Source: Ramazzottius varieornatus
Taxonomy: Eukaryota; Tardigrada; Eutardigrada; Parachela; Ramazzottiidae
Assembly: GCA_001949185.1 (NCBI GenBank)
Contig: BDGG01000011.1
Coordinates: forward strand, 1,751,954-1,810,422
Direction: 5' to 3'
DNA: 58,469 bases
The notes beneath the pieces are model-generated. The model did no database searches and was not told the origin of the DNA. It saw only the letters and a program-made list of their open reading frames with translations. This document shows, piece by piece, positions 1 to 10,616 of the stretch (position 1 is the first letter of the stretch; every line of letters starts with the position of its first letter). Made by a program: the position numbers and the translations under genes.

Positions 1-1171
1 GGCCGGAACTGTAATTATTTTGGCCCCAGGGTCATTTGGCCCCACCGTTGTCCAGACCTCAACGTGTCCCTGCCCACGGATATCAAGATCACCAGGCCGA
101 GCGAAGCGTGGCCCTTGTAAATCTGTTACGGTTCGAATGAACGATCAGATTGTTCGAGTTTTCACATATCGCGAAGTCTGTTCTGTAAAACTGTGCCCCA
201 GTTGATTCGGGTGGCAGTTGACCCGATAAAATCATTTCTGATAGGTTCAGTTTGGTTTTGGTACAGCCGCATGTCCTCTGCGACTGCAAGACGCTTGATT
301 TTAATCCTTTCATTTTGTACTCCTTTATTGGTATTCTGTTACAGGGCCTGAGTTCCGGTTCATCCCCTGGACTTACTACTGGGGGTGAACTCATATTGTG
401 AATTGTTCTACGTGTAGAGCTTGCTTGAGCCATGTATGGACGGCTGCTCTCCACAGAAAATAAAATATTGGCTTTCGTCACAACCCGTTGTATTGAGACG
501 GCAATCCTTTCTCTTGGTCACTAAACACGTTCAGGCTCTGACCGTTCGACGATTGGTATAGCGACAAGGAGCAGTTGTCCAAACGCAGCTGTAGTATGCC
601 GACCGAATTCCAAAGTTTGTTCGAGCCTTTCCAACTTTGCGGTTCAGACTGTCGGGTCTCAAGCGATCTGTGCCTCGTTAAACGGTGATCTGCATGCTTG
701 ATCGTTCCATACTGCGGTCCTACGACCGGTTCCAGTTTTAGACGGTTAATGCGCTTACGGAGCTGCTCACCATACTGTCTGTACGAGACCAATCACCTGA
801 TCGAACACGTTCCCGATTATTTGATAAACTGAAGCCCAAACAGGACGTCGATCAGCTGATCGAGCTGCGCACGTTTTGGCGAGTAACCCAGTGCAGAGAC
901 GATGTTCCGCAGCAAAAGCAGCAATTGCAACATCTCGCAGGTATAACTCAAAGCTTTGTTATGGTCAAAATTCTGCTCTACTGAATTTTTTTTCGGTAGT
1001 CATAAAGAATACGGGAAAAATGTGACCCTGGAACAGGCCTTTTCGATGGGTATCGAAGGTATTGGGTAGGTTCGACTAACCAGGGACATCTTGCACCCGC
1101 TGGAAAGCAGGATGCTCAGGCTGTCAGGCAGAAGTAAGGGAAAACGCGAAACCGAACAATAAACAAGCATG
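1..1171. other. no gene recognised
   Basis: I see only short open frames on both strands, none with a recognisable domain, splice pattern or codon-level support. No strong inverted repeat or tandem array was noticed here. Confidence 0.4.
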
Positions 1172-1438
1172 CGCCTAAGGTGACGCAAGTGTCTAAAAAT
1201 GTACCACGCCTTCAATGGCGAAGATAACGATTGTTTGTTAAGTGAAGCCACGGCATCACTGAGCATGCTGCCAACTGGCCGGTCAGCCGTTTTTGAATCG
1301 GAAACACTTGTTTGGCCAAACCCACTGCTGCGTGTTGGAATTATGCACTGTGATGGGGTGGCTTCAGTTAACAAACACTCGTTACCTTCGCCATCGGAAG
1401 CGTGGTATATTTTCAGACACTTGCGTTCCTTTAGGCCC
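1172..1438. repeat. imperfect foldback (inverted) repeat
   Basis: The left arm (about 1172-1260) and the right arm (about 1350-1438) are reverse complements of each other at roughly 80-85% by eye. They meet around position 1305 with a less conserved centre. The left arm includes GCCTAAGGTGACGCAAGTG and the complement of the right arm reads GCCTAAAGGAACGCAAGTG. This palindrome explains why similar peptides can be read on both strands. I take it to be a small foldback transposable element. No target duplication was identified. Confidence 0.75.
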
Positions 1439-1997
1439 ACCTCTGACAGTACAGCAGGAAGTATCAGCCCTCTTCGCACACAGGGCTCAAGCGGTTTGCA
1501 ATGTATGCCGTAGAGCACAACTACTGCACTGCCTGGTGAGACTCGTGCGGCACGTCATCGCATAAGTAAAGCAGAGGCCCGGTCCGCTTCGCGTGCCTTA
1601 CCCATCCCTGCCAGGGTGTATTACTTGTACTTGCATGTGGTACGAGTTTCGTCAGGCAGTAAATTAAGTTTAGCAACGTTACTTTAGGACAGTCCTGACA
1701 TCCGAATGACTGAGGAAGACTCAAATACCACCCATGTATCAAATATCACAAATCAAAGGCTTCGATTGAACCCCCTTTTAAGTGACGCCATGGGTTCAAC
1801 TTTCATTCATTCGGTTACCGAACCGTGAATAGTACTTGCGTCTTCGGTTGTCAGGAATGCGTACGGAAATCAAACAGCCCAATCGGGAATCTTTTCGTGC
1901 AGCACGGCCCCAACGGTATGACAGACTTTCTTATTCCCTGATTTTCCACGCAAAGCGATTGACGAATTAAGTGAGTTGCTCATCGCGGCTAGCTTAC

Positions 1998-2779
1998 CAG
2001 CTGCTAGAGTCCATGGCGTACAAGTAGTTGAACAAAACTGCGGTTCCCAAATTTGCTTTGGCTTGAAGCATTGGATTCCCCAGGACCCACTGATCGTGGC
2101 CGGTCAGAGCTGTACCAGAGACAGAGTCTCTTGTACTGTCCTTTTCCGTGAGCCTGGTGGCATAAATTTGTACAGTCTTTCGTTTTCCCTTCCGTCCAAA
2201 TCCGCCACAAAAATAGATATTGTTGCCGAAGACGCAGCTGCTGTGGCCGTAAACCTCTTCCAGCATGTTGTCACGAGGAACTGGTTTATGTAGACGTCCG
2301 TCCATCATTTGCATTCGGAAGTGCATCTTACTTGCGCGTCCCAGCTGTGGGTGCAAACCACAGATAAAGATATGCCATTTCGGACAGAAAAACATTGCTT
2401 ACGGTGTAGTCGAGACCGCCTGTAACGTATATACTCTCGTTCAAATATGTCAGTACGGCATTTCGTGGATAACAGGTAAAGGCTCTCGGGTCATCGCGCG
2501 GATGGTCTCGGTCGAGGTGAGCTTTAAGAAACTCCAAGGTTGTTGGCGACTCTGAAGCAGGGTACCATGCGTCACTATCCTGGAAAAGGCACAGAGGTTG
2601 TCTGAATGGCATAGCATTCCATTCCACTTGATCTGTGTTTTCCTTCGTTTTCTCCTCTGCATCCGACCAACTCTTGACATCAATCTTGCACGCGCCGTGT
2701 TGTCTCCACGTTCGACCGCAGTCATCTGTGCTGAAGGTCCGAAATTCTGCCCTCAGGTCCGCGGAACAAACCACATCGA
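1998..2779 (-). CDS. kelch-repeat protein, partial gene
   Basis: Two exons are visible on the minus strand: 2779-2403 and 2344-1998. A 58-bp intron with GTAAGC donor and CACCCACAG acceptor separates them and joins phase 0 to phase 0. The protein contains kelch-blade motifs: an IYVTGGLDY strand, then H-K-P-V-P-R-D, GHSSCVFGNNIYFCGG, a tryptophan and a partial blade LGTAVLFNYLYAM. Kelch repeats form beta-propellers that usually bind substrates for cullin-3 ligases or actin. No BTB or BACK domain is visible. The 5' end starts at a good acceptor (TTTATGTTTCAG) with phase 1, and the 3' end stops at a GTAAGC donor, so exons are missing on both sides. I could not find them, so the gene may extend further or be a truncated copy. 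The last blade has Asp-Ser where Gly-Gly is usual. Reading straight through the intron would give an apparent frameshift, which splicing removes. Confidence 0.6.
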
Positions 2780-2799
2780 CTGAAACATAAAGAACAGTT

Positions 2800-4019
2800 T
2801 CATTGATCGTAAAAGTTTTGTGAAACGGCGAGAGGATAGTTCGAGGTCTTCTGCTTTAATCACTTTCTCTTGCTTGAGCGAACAAAACACTCCTGTAACG
2901 TTTACACCCAGCTAACAGTATGACGATTAGCAGTCCTAATCATAAGTACCAAAAATGGGAGATCTAGACGGGTTGAACGGCAAGGACCTCGGTGGATCTG
3001 CCGGAAAGCATACGATGATCCTCGGACCACATATTCAAGGATGATCACCTAACACCAAGGCGCCAAGGACAGATCGAAATGAAACAAATAGCATCTAAGA
3101 TCATTGGACTCAGCGGTATACTGTGCCATGCAAAGTCGAAAAATTTGCGGTAGTTATTCAGGATCTGAAACTTAAGAAATCGAAAAGCTGGCGTAAAGTA
3201 GAGGACAGGCAAATTTTACTGATTCGCTTATCATAATGACTGGCAAACATTATTCACTGCCCACGGTGAGACCTACTTAGCAGTTTTGCACCAGACATTG
3301 CATAGCGCGTACATGGTACTATCAGTATTGGTTGAGCTCTAGTCTTTGTGCTGCGTAATGCGGCAATACCGGAAGAGAGAGTGGAGACTTGGTGTCAGAT
3401 CTGATTGGGGCACAGCCACGAAAACATTGACACCCTCATCCCAGCGCGCGAATGCTGGTGCGCAGATAGAGAGTGCGTGTGCTTGTCGCCTCTTAACTCA
3501 AGGTACCATAGTCAGCTCATGGAAAACTAGGCCAGATGAACTGGGATGACAAGTCTAAGGAACCTGGTAACAGGTGGAATACGTCTATTCCAACTGCGCC
3601 TAATTCCAACTGCACCTGAACGTGGCTCCAAAGAACCCGGGACCGAAAACCTCTATTCCGTAAATGCTTCGTGCCCGAGTTACACCTTTCCCTAACGTTT
3701 TTCTTATACCGTATAGACTTTTACCTCAATTAAATACGGCCTCGAAAGCTTCGGCTCTAGTGATCATTCTTCCTCAAAGCCATTGATATGGAGTAGTCAA
3801 ACGCATTTGAATTCCGCTGTTGTGTAGTATTGTCCGGGCTTGCCCTTCTTTGTCAACCAAACGAAATCTTAGCGACAGTGTTTCACGCAGCTCAAAACCG
3901 GAATGAATAGAATGTTTTTCGAACCGAGCGGCACTAAAGCCACTCACCACACACTGGCTGATGCTGAGCCGAAAGACTGCTACATCGATCGAATCGTCGA
4001 ATGCTGCGCTGTAGTTGTG
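2800..4019. other. no gene recognised
   Basis: Only short open frames without domains are present (for example 85 residues on the minus strand at 3774-4031). Upstream exons of the kelch gene may lie here but I could not place them. Confidence 0.35.
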
Positions 4020-4021
4020 TA

Positions 4022-4148
4022 TCCCCTCCAAAGGTTGGCGTAGTCACATGACAGGCCACTAAAATGAACCCGGAAGATGCTAGCAGAGCGATCACCCTCG
4101 GCCTAATCTAGAGGCCTGTGATATGAATGCGCAGAACTTTTGAAGGAA
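4022..4148. mobile_element. MITE family A, copy 1 (TA-flanked, about 127 bp)
   Basis: The terminal inverted repeats are about 40 bp. The left end begins TCCCCTCCAAAGG and continues through GTCACATGACAGGCC. The right end is its complement, ending CTTTTGAAGGAA. TA dinucleotides at 4020-4021 and 4149-4150 look like a Tc1/mariner-type target duplication. A second copy lies at 14752-14881. The element has no coding capacity. Confidence 0.8.
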
Positions 4149-4633
4149 TACAGTATGTGCGGGGCCCATACTCGCTACAGGCGTCAGGCGGGTCAGATGT
4201 TTGAAAAAGAACTATGATGTTCACACTCTGAGTCGCAGTACCTATTTCAAGTCGACTAGCCGGATACGTGTGGCTGATAAGTCGGCCAGGGTCGTCAGGC
4301 CGGTATCGATTTCGCTAACACTGCATCCCTGAAAGAATGACTAATGAAGCATACGGTGGTGAGCTCAATCGTAAAACTGATTGCTCGGTCTCGTTAACAG
4401 TTTTCTCCCGGCTAAGGCATGGATAAAGTGCTTGTACTTATCAGTGGCTCCTTCTTGCACTCAGTTCAACAGTACTCCAGGCAGAAAAAGACATTCTTCC
4501 TCAGGTATTAGGTGGCAACGCTCTTGTCTCTTTGCTAATCAAAGTGGAGAAACATATGACTGGAATGTGTTAGTTTTGTAGGCAAGAGCGTTCTGTAGAG
4601 CCGGCTTCAACATTACAACAACAGGAACAAACT

Positions 4634-6208
4634 TCAGGCGCGCTTACCTCTTGTGATGATCGTATTTAAGACAGCGGGTTTACGGAATAGTGGCCATGCC
4701 CATTCCATCCGTTTCAGTTGTCCACCTGGCGTTTTGTGATGGTACTCATTGACATAGTTCTTTCTCAGTTTGGTGAAAGGGGTAGATGCGCTACCTCCCT
4801 CGCTGTCAGTGGTAACGGCAGCCGCCAGATGGCATCCAGGGTTGAGCTCTTCTAAAACTTTTGTCATGTGGGCAGGCCAGTCTTTGACGCCAGCCGTTCC
4901 GCACTCTTTTCGATACTCCTCTAATCCACCACAAAGAGTCTTGATTGTCTCACATGCATCCTTGTCAGCATATTTTCTGTCGTCCTTTTCAACGTTCTCC
5001 TGCCAGAGAATGAACAACCCTTCCGTTTCGGTGCGACTAAAAACCAGACCAGCTTCGGTTCCATCGTTGAGTATGACAGGAAATTTAAGTTTTTCTTCTT
5101 TGAGACACTTTCCGATCCACCGCTCTATGTGAGCCCTCTGCGACGTCTTCTCGTTCATTACAATTCGGTTATCAATGAAAGTCTCGTTGTCTGTTGGGTT
5201 CGAGTACCAAACTGTCCACAAAAACAGGGGATATTTCGCTGTCAAAGAGTTTTCTATAGTTCTGGCCCGCTCAGCCAGAGTTCGCTTCTTATCAGCGGTG
5301 AAAAACTCCCGGAGTTGTGTTGCGCTATCAGGAAAGTAAGGATTGTACCGTCCTCTCTTTGCTTCGTCTGCGAACGTTTCGATATCTTTTCGGAGTTCTC
5401 CTGTTTTGATGACCCTCCATCGGTAGTGCCTCAAGATATCATCAAGCGCTACTTTAGCTTGCAGATAGTTGTCGAACAGCATTTCTATTTGATCTTGCTC
5501 GTAGTTTTTCCCCACCCAGCCTTGTTGGTGGGAGTGAGCTTGGTTGGCCGTTGCTTCCATCTGTTGCTGTTGCGGAAGGCTCGAGTTACCGGTGGTAGAA
5601 GCATTGCTGTCTGTACGACGCTGACACTTTTTTGGCTGGTAAAAGTAAGCCAGGTTTTCGTACAGGTAGCAGATAACGAAGGTTCTAAAGATAACTTCCT
5701 CTAATAGATTCAGTTCTGTTTTTAAAGTGTCAAAATTCTCGCTGTGTTGGTCGACTTGTCCCAGTTTCTCTCCCAACAGTCTTACAGGGTAGGTAGACGG
5801 ACGTTGATAAAGCTTTTTACAGAGAGCCTTATATTGGATAATCAGTTCTCCATCATCGTACGACCTCAATGCCTCCATCCTTTCTTCTGGAGTCATATGG
5901 TCACTCACCGTTGATAGTAGTTTGTCCAGTTCTTTATGCAGGTCGTGCGCTTCCTTTTCCAGCTCTAAGCGAACCATATCAGCATCCTCTTTTCGTAGAG
6001 CACTCTTGATTTGATCATCTCCTTTTGCATTAGCGCCGCGATGGGCTCCTCGTGGTATAGCTCCGACACTGAATTTGGCAAGGTAATCGCTGATGCAACT
6101 ATAGACGGTTTCCACACTGCTTTGCAATTTTGGTATGACATACGGGCCTACGCTCGTCAGCATACCAATTGCACTCTCCACAATCCCAGCCATAAGTTGA
6201 GCAGCCAA
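4634..6208 (-). CDS. intronless orphan protein, 524 residues
   Basis: This is a single open frame of 524 codons on the minus strand, the longest uninterrupted frame in the window. The N-terminal 40 residues are hydrophobic and small (LMAGIVESAIGML), with no clear signal-peptide cleavage site. They may be an amphipathic or membrane-associating helix. Residues about 60-200 are rich in Glu, Lys and Leu and look helical (LELEKEAHDLHKELDKLL). A low-complexity linker with QQQQ and Ser/Asn/Thr runs at about 205-230. A mixed alpha/beta C-terminal half contains aromatic motifs such as FLWTVWYSNP and GLFILWQEN. I do not recognise a family. The absence of introns contrasts with its neighbours and could mean retroposition, horizontal transfer or a lineage-specific gene. 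It lies alone, with repeats on both sides. Confidence 0.7.
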   Translation of the reverse strand: MAAQLMAGIVESAIGMLTSVGPYVIPKLQSSVETVYSCISDYLAKFSVGAIPRGAHRGANAKGDDQIKSALRKEDADMVRLELEKEAHDLHKELDKLLSTVSDHMTPEERMEALRSYDDGELIIQYKALCKKLYQRPSTYPVRLLGEKLGQVDQHSENFDTLKTELNLLEEVIFRTFVICYLYENLAYFYQPKKCQRRTDSNASTTGNSSLPQQQQMEATANQAHSHQQGWVGKNYEQDQIEMLFDNYLQAKVALDDILRHYRWRVIKTGELRKDIETFADEAKRGRYNPYFPDSATQLREFFTADKKRTLAERARTIENSLTAKYPLFLWTVWYSNPTDNETFIDNRIVMNEKTSQRAHIERWIGKCLKEEKLKFPVILNDGTEAGLVFSRTETEGLFILWQENVEKDDRKYADKDACETIKTLCGGLEEYRKECGTAGVKDWPAHMTKVLEELNPGCHLAAAVTTDSEGGSASTPFTKLRKNYVNEYHHKTPGGQLKRMEWAWPLFRKPAVLNTIITRGKRA

Positions 6209-6828
6209 CGAGTGAGGGAAAATACACAGCTAAAAGGAACAAGTTCTCGTGGAGAACCTTAGGAAGAGGTGAGGACACCCTAGCCAACGTAGACTGCGCC
6301 CCATCCAGTCTAAAGGCTTTACTGTGCTCGATTTGTCCAAGCTAATCGCCTACTGATAGTATAGTGATAATCACATGGTCTGACGATAACCATGCCAGGT
6401 AACTCGGCTTACAGCAAGGGGAACTAGCCGGAGACTACGTCGATGTCGATGCCAAACAGCCGAAATAAGGATAGCAGCTGAGTTTACCCATGTCGAGGGT
6501 TGGCCAGTTTACATTCAGGGTGCGCTTCTGGATATGAAAATATATCGCTAGTGCAAGTCGTGTTTGGCTGAGTCTTCAAGCTGCTTCACCAGCAAACAAA
6601 GGAACGTTACTGCTTGGCCAAAACCCCGTCTCCGGCAATCTGCTCACAGCTGGACAAAAGAGCGAGCAAAGCCTTTTGATTACGGTTTCCAGTTTCCAGT
6701 AGAGCGATAAGCCACTGTCCCCATCAACAGTGCTGAAATTTCTAATCGACGCAAATTTGAAAGTGGTATTTCTCACTACCTGTTGGTTTTTATTGTTGTA
6801 ATTAATTCATTCGTCAGCCTGCAGCGGA

Positions 6829-7686
6829 ATGATGTTCGGCTGTGCGAAAAACCCAGCGAGCGATGAGAAAGCCTTGGACGGCTCCGTGTTTGAACTGACT
6901 TTGCAGCGCGCGTACGGCTTTGTTGATCGCGAAATTTTGAGAAAGCTTTGTGACAAAGGGATATATCAGCTGACAAACCCCGGGGACACCAAATCCCTTT
7001 TGCAGAGCATTCGCCAGTCGCAGACAAAATGCATGTTTCTGATGGACCGGGATTACGGAAGTGTGTTTGATGACTTCGAACATCTTCAACTGTACCTTGA
7101 TAATGATTGTACGCTAGGGGTTGTGGTCGAGGCTCTTGTTCTTATGCTAAAATTCACTGCGTCATCACGAGCCGTGAAAAATTTCAGCAAATCAGTCCGC
7201 AAGTTATCGGAAACTCAGACATTTTGTATCGGATCGATTACAAACGAGTACGTTCATTCAAACAATAAATCAGTTGAAGTTTACTAAGTAACCTAACATT
7301 TGTTAACTTCCAGAACATTCGTCCAAGGGCTTCAGAAGGAAGTTAATGAGGTTGGCAGACGTGACACCATCCTCTATCAGCGACTGGTGTATCACTTGCA
7401 AGCCACTTGCGCTTTGATGACTCTTAGTCACCTGTTCGATTGTGTCATAAAGCTGTACAACAATTGCCACAAAATGGATGGCTTAAACGCAGAAGAACTG
7501 GAATCGCACTTGCATAAGGAAGCAGAAAGTTGTTTGCAAACGGCGGGAAAGTTTCTTCAAGGCCTGACCATGGTGGTCAAGTTCCCCATGAGAGAGTCTG
7601 ATGCACCTCGAACAGCGACCGTGTATTCCAAGCTGCCTCAAAACCTTTCATCGTACGCAGAAACATCAGCTTCCGAGACGGGGTAA
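6829..7686 (+). CDS. two-exon hypothetical helical protein
   Basis: Exon 1 is 6829-7247 and exon 2 is 7314-7686. A 66-bp intron (donor GTACGT at 7248, acceptor TTAACTTCCAG) splits a Glu codon, so the frame continues with ETFVQGLQKEVNEVGRR. The start is one of two adjacent ATGs at 6829. The product is about 264 residues. It is rich in Leu, Lys and Glu and predicted by eye to be mostly helical (for example DREILRKLCDKGIYQL and LYQRLVYHLQ), with several Cys and no signal peptide. The tail is Ser/Thr-rich. I do not recognise a family. Intron phase and coding bias support a real gene. The next 100 bp downstream lead into transposon sequence. Confidence 0.6.
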
Positions 7687-7812
7687 ATCGTAGCTGGGCA
7701 TCAATGCCTCCTACACAACGTGAACTGACAGTAGTTGCTTATTTGACCTTGCACCAAATCTGGTTATGGAAAATTAGATCGGGCAAGAAACGTTTGCGCG
7801 CACTGCGTCACG

Positions 7813-8715
7813 GCCACAAGGTACACGTGGCTGGCCTAATGATTGGCATGGACAAAAGCATTGGCAGCACGGACTGGCGGCAGTTTAACGCAAAGAATGT
7901 TATATCGAGACAGGAAGTAGCCTTGTGACGTTAGGAAGTGAAAATTTAGCAATGCGCTTTTCATTGTACAATGTCATTTCAAATTCTGTATTTCTTCATA
8001 AGTTGGTTTCCCGATCTCGATTCTTGAGTAACCTAACCTTGAAACATGTCGGAAGGTTTCAAGATCAAGAGACGCCGGAAGTACACCGAGGAATGTCTGC
8101 AAGATGCAGTTCGCGCAGTGGCGAACGGGATGTCAGTTCGGAAAGCTTCGCTTACGTTTTGTGTGCCGCGAGGAACGATCATCAACTACGAGAAATCCCC
8201 CATAGCTCAGCAGCTTGGCCGAAAGACAAAGCTGGATCCGACAGAGGAGGCTCTACTGGTGGACATGTTGATTGGCTTTGGGAACAATGGATTCCCCGTG
8301 AATAAGCATAATCTGCGTACTTTTGTCGATGAGATGGGCTTTGGAAAAGGTATGTTTTTGTTTTTGAAAAACATTCAGTAACATCAGTTCTGTGTTTTTT
8401 GGCAGGCATAGGTACGGTCTTCAGCGAGAAGTAGCATCGTCGTTTCCTGCGTAACCATGGGAAGCAGATTTCTCTTCGCATGGGATCTAATGTGGATCGC
8501 AAGAAGGCACGGGAATGGACTGTCGAATGTGCTGAAAATGATTGGGAAGTTCTCTGTGAAAGATTCGGTTATCCGAGCGGGATGTAAAGGGGCAACGTAT
8601 GGTGAAAGCCAGTTTGTTTCAACTGCAAGCGAATACAGCCGGCGGAGCCGCTGTTTCGGACATCACTTGTCAATGCTTTTGTCCATGCCAATCATTAGGC
8701 CAGCCACGTGTAGTG
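7813..8715. repeat. inverted repeat pair flanking a pogo-type fragment
   Basis: Positions 7813-7864 and 8664-8715 are reverse complements over about 50 bp, with a perfect core containing GGCTGGCCTAATGATTGGCA. They bracket the transposase fragment at 8046-8588. They may be internal or terminal repeats of that element, or two insertions of a short MITE in opposite orientation. I did not find the outer ends or a target duplication. Confidence 0.65.
8046..8588 (+). pseudogene. pogo/Tigger-type transposase fragment with pipsqueak HTH, broken
   Basis: The frame starts at ATG 8046 and opens with a basic helix-turn-helix of the pipsqueak/pogo DNA-binding type: RRRKYTEECLQDAVRAV, then NGMSVRKAS, then VPRGTI. 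An intron with GTATGT donor at 8350 and TTTTTGGCAG acceptor is likely. The next exon reads on in frame through an in-frame TAG, probably an old Trp codon, into FLRNHGKQISLRMGSN and KKAREWTVECAEN, then stops. No DDE catalytic core follows. The family cuts and pastes DNA through an RNase-H-like DDE/D domain; this copy has lost it and cannot be autonomous. A related fragment lies at 23855-24095. Confidence 0.7.
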
Positions 8716-8869
8716 GCAGTAAGACGAAAATTACTGTACGAGGAGGGAGGTCCAACTTTTCTAACGAGCTTACTTTGCTAGGCCAAATTCTGAAGGTTAG
8801 CGCTGCCCACTGCGAGTCTAGACTACAAACAGTTGGCGGCTGAGCAGAAGTTAGCAAAGTTTCATCCAG

Positions 8870-9418
8870 TTAGCATTCACACTTTAGTTTAGGCCTCGAT
8901 TCAGTGATCGGTAAGTCCATCACAGAAATTCTGCACGGTTTGCCAACTGTTATGGATATCGACATATCCTCGCGCAACGTGGACCGATTTCGCCACTTCC
9001 AGTTAAAAGTTGTGGAAAGAGCTCGTTCCACTTGTTCCAGAACATCCCCACATGTCAAAATCAGGGCAGAGTGGGTTTGCAAGATCAAAGTGCAGTAGAA
9101 GAGATGGCTGTTGCCAGCGAGAGATTCAGATATGTCTGTCGAAGCAGTGCCGTTTTCGCTCGCAAATTTGTAGCCGGTCCGACTTTGGATAAAAATGGCT
9201 GTGTTGCGTCATCATTAACCCTGGGCAGACTTGCACAAATGTGTGATTCTGCTCGGTCCGACACATGTGATTTATCTGGCTTGGCTTATTCTGCCCTCTG
9301 TAGAAAGAGTGCTCCCTAATATCGGATGCCATCTTCGAATGGCTTCCTCTCTGGAACTTCTGTCGTCACGATCTTCCAATGTTCCCCACTTCTTTCTGGA
9401 GCGGAATGAAGCAAGGTT
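8870..9418. other. no gene recognised
   Basis: Several overlapping short frames occur on both strands with no domain or splice signal I would defend. This is probably old transposon sequence trailing the pogo fragment. Confidence 0.3.
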
Positions 9419-10123
9419 GTGGAAGATAATTGTGAATTAATTTGGAATTTCAGGACTTTAAACACGAAAGCCCGTGACTGCCACTCTACCAACCAGCAAG
9501 TGACAAGTGGGCGTTTGCAGTTAGGCAATAAATCAGCACTTGCCTGCTTCAGCGCTCGCGCTGACTGCGAAAAGTTAGCTACAATCTACAGTATGGTAAT
9601 CGGGAAGGAAGCGGTGGATTTTTCATGGAAAGCGTTCGGCCACACCGCCACTTTTACTTCTAGAAGCATAAAAGATGGAACGAGGGAACACTGGTTCGGG
9701 AGTATCAGAAGCGAAGCCGTAGGCGCATGGGAAGCGTTCGGCCACACCGCCACTTCTACTTTTGGAAGCATAAACGATGGAACGAGGGAACACCGGTTCG
9801 GGAGTATCAGAAGCGAAGCCGTAGGCGCATGGGAAGCGTTCGGCCACACCGCCACTTCTACTTTTGGAAGCATAAACGATGGAACGAGGGAACACCGGTT
9901 CGGGAGTATCAGAAGCGGAGATGTAGGCGCATGGAATTTCACATCGGTTTATGGCAAGCACGTCTTCTGCGATCCATTCCAGCACTACATGGCCACGCTC
10001 TGTTACAAAAAGTTGGTGGACGAAAAGCTATTGATCCAGGTCCTCAGTGAACAACCAGACGACAAACTGCTGCCAATATACAAGAATGAAGCAATCTGCC
10101 GAATTCGTGGCGTCAAAAACTAG
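9419..10123 (+). CDS. hypothetical protein with three 34-residue tandem repeats
   Basis: The frame is 234 codons. Residues 71-172 are three consecutive 34-residue units (9629-9730, 9731-9832, 9833-9934), each 102 bp, starting with (E/K)AFGHTATSTFGSIND and ending IRSEAVGAW. Units 2 and 3 are almost identical at DNA level, so the array expanded recently. Unit 1 is more diverged. The start codon is uncertain: TTG at 9419 is in frame, with the first ATG inside. A non-repetitive C-terminal region (YKKLVDEKLLIQVLSEQPDD) follows. Because the unit is a multiple of three with few stops, long frames also appear on the other strand and in a second plus frame, which weakens the coding case. No family is recognised. 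Confidence 0.4.
   Translation: MEDNCELIWNFRTLNTKARDCHSTNQQVTSGRLQLGNKSALACFSARADCEKLATIYSMVIGKEAVDFSWKAFGHTATFTSRSIKDGTREHWFGSIRSEAVGAWEAFGHTATSTFGSINDGTREHRFGSIRSEAVGAWEAFGHTATSTFGSINDGTREHRFGSIRSGDVGAWNFTSVYGKHVFCDPFQHYMATLCYKKLVDEKLLIQVLSEQPDDKLLPIYKNEAICRIRGVKN
9629..9934. repeat. 102-bp direct tandem repeat, 3 copies
   Basis: Three head-to-tail 102-bp units occur, each containing GTTCGGCCACACCGCCACTT and AACGAGGGAACACCGGTTCG. Copies 2 and 3 differ at only a handful of positions. Copy 1 carries several extra substitutions. Confidence 0.95.
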
Positions 10124-10616
10124 GCCCAGCTGCATTCACAGAACAATCAGTCGAAGGGCCGCCACAACCAGAACCAACGCGGCGGCAAACGACCTTCTAA
10201 CGTATCCTCTAGAATTTCCACAAATGACTTGATTACACTGTAATGGTCAAACTTTCTGTCATGATCAGTCAAGAGTCAGCAAGGCCTTTTGCCATACATA
10301 GAATAGAAGCAAATGTTGTTCAATGATATGTTTCCGCTTCTGTGGCAATGCGCATCTAATTGTTGCAGGCATCAACGACCCTTCGTGTTACACTTGCAGT
10401 TGAACGAAATAGCGAGGCGTTGTTCGCCAAAGGCCTAGCGGATGAGGCTCAACTCTCCGTCTTTCCTCTTTCTCTCTATGGATCAAACTGATCAAATTCT
10501 CCTCTGGGAGTTTCTCGAGGAATTCGTTTTTCGCTCGCAGCATCGCTTGGTGTAATCTGAAAAGGCTAGCAGTAGAACGTACCGTGTTTGGACGCTTGAG
10601 GAATTAGCTTAGCGCT

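Noticed and set aside
1000-1518. 172-codon minus-strand frame
   Set aside because: It runs straight through the foldback repeat and mirrors a plus-strand frame, so openness is a by-product of the palindrome.
2328-2403. Apparent frameshift in the kelch gene
   Set aside because: A 58-bp intron with GTAAGC and CACCCACAG joins the two frames exactly, so no mutation is needed.
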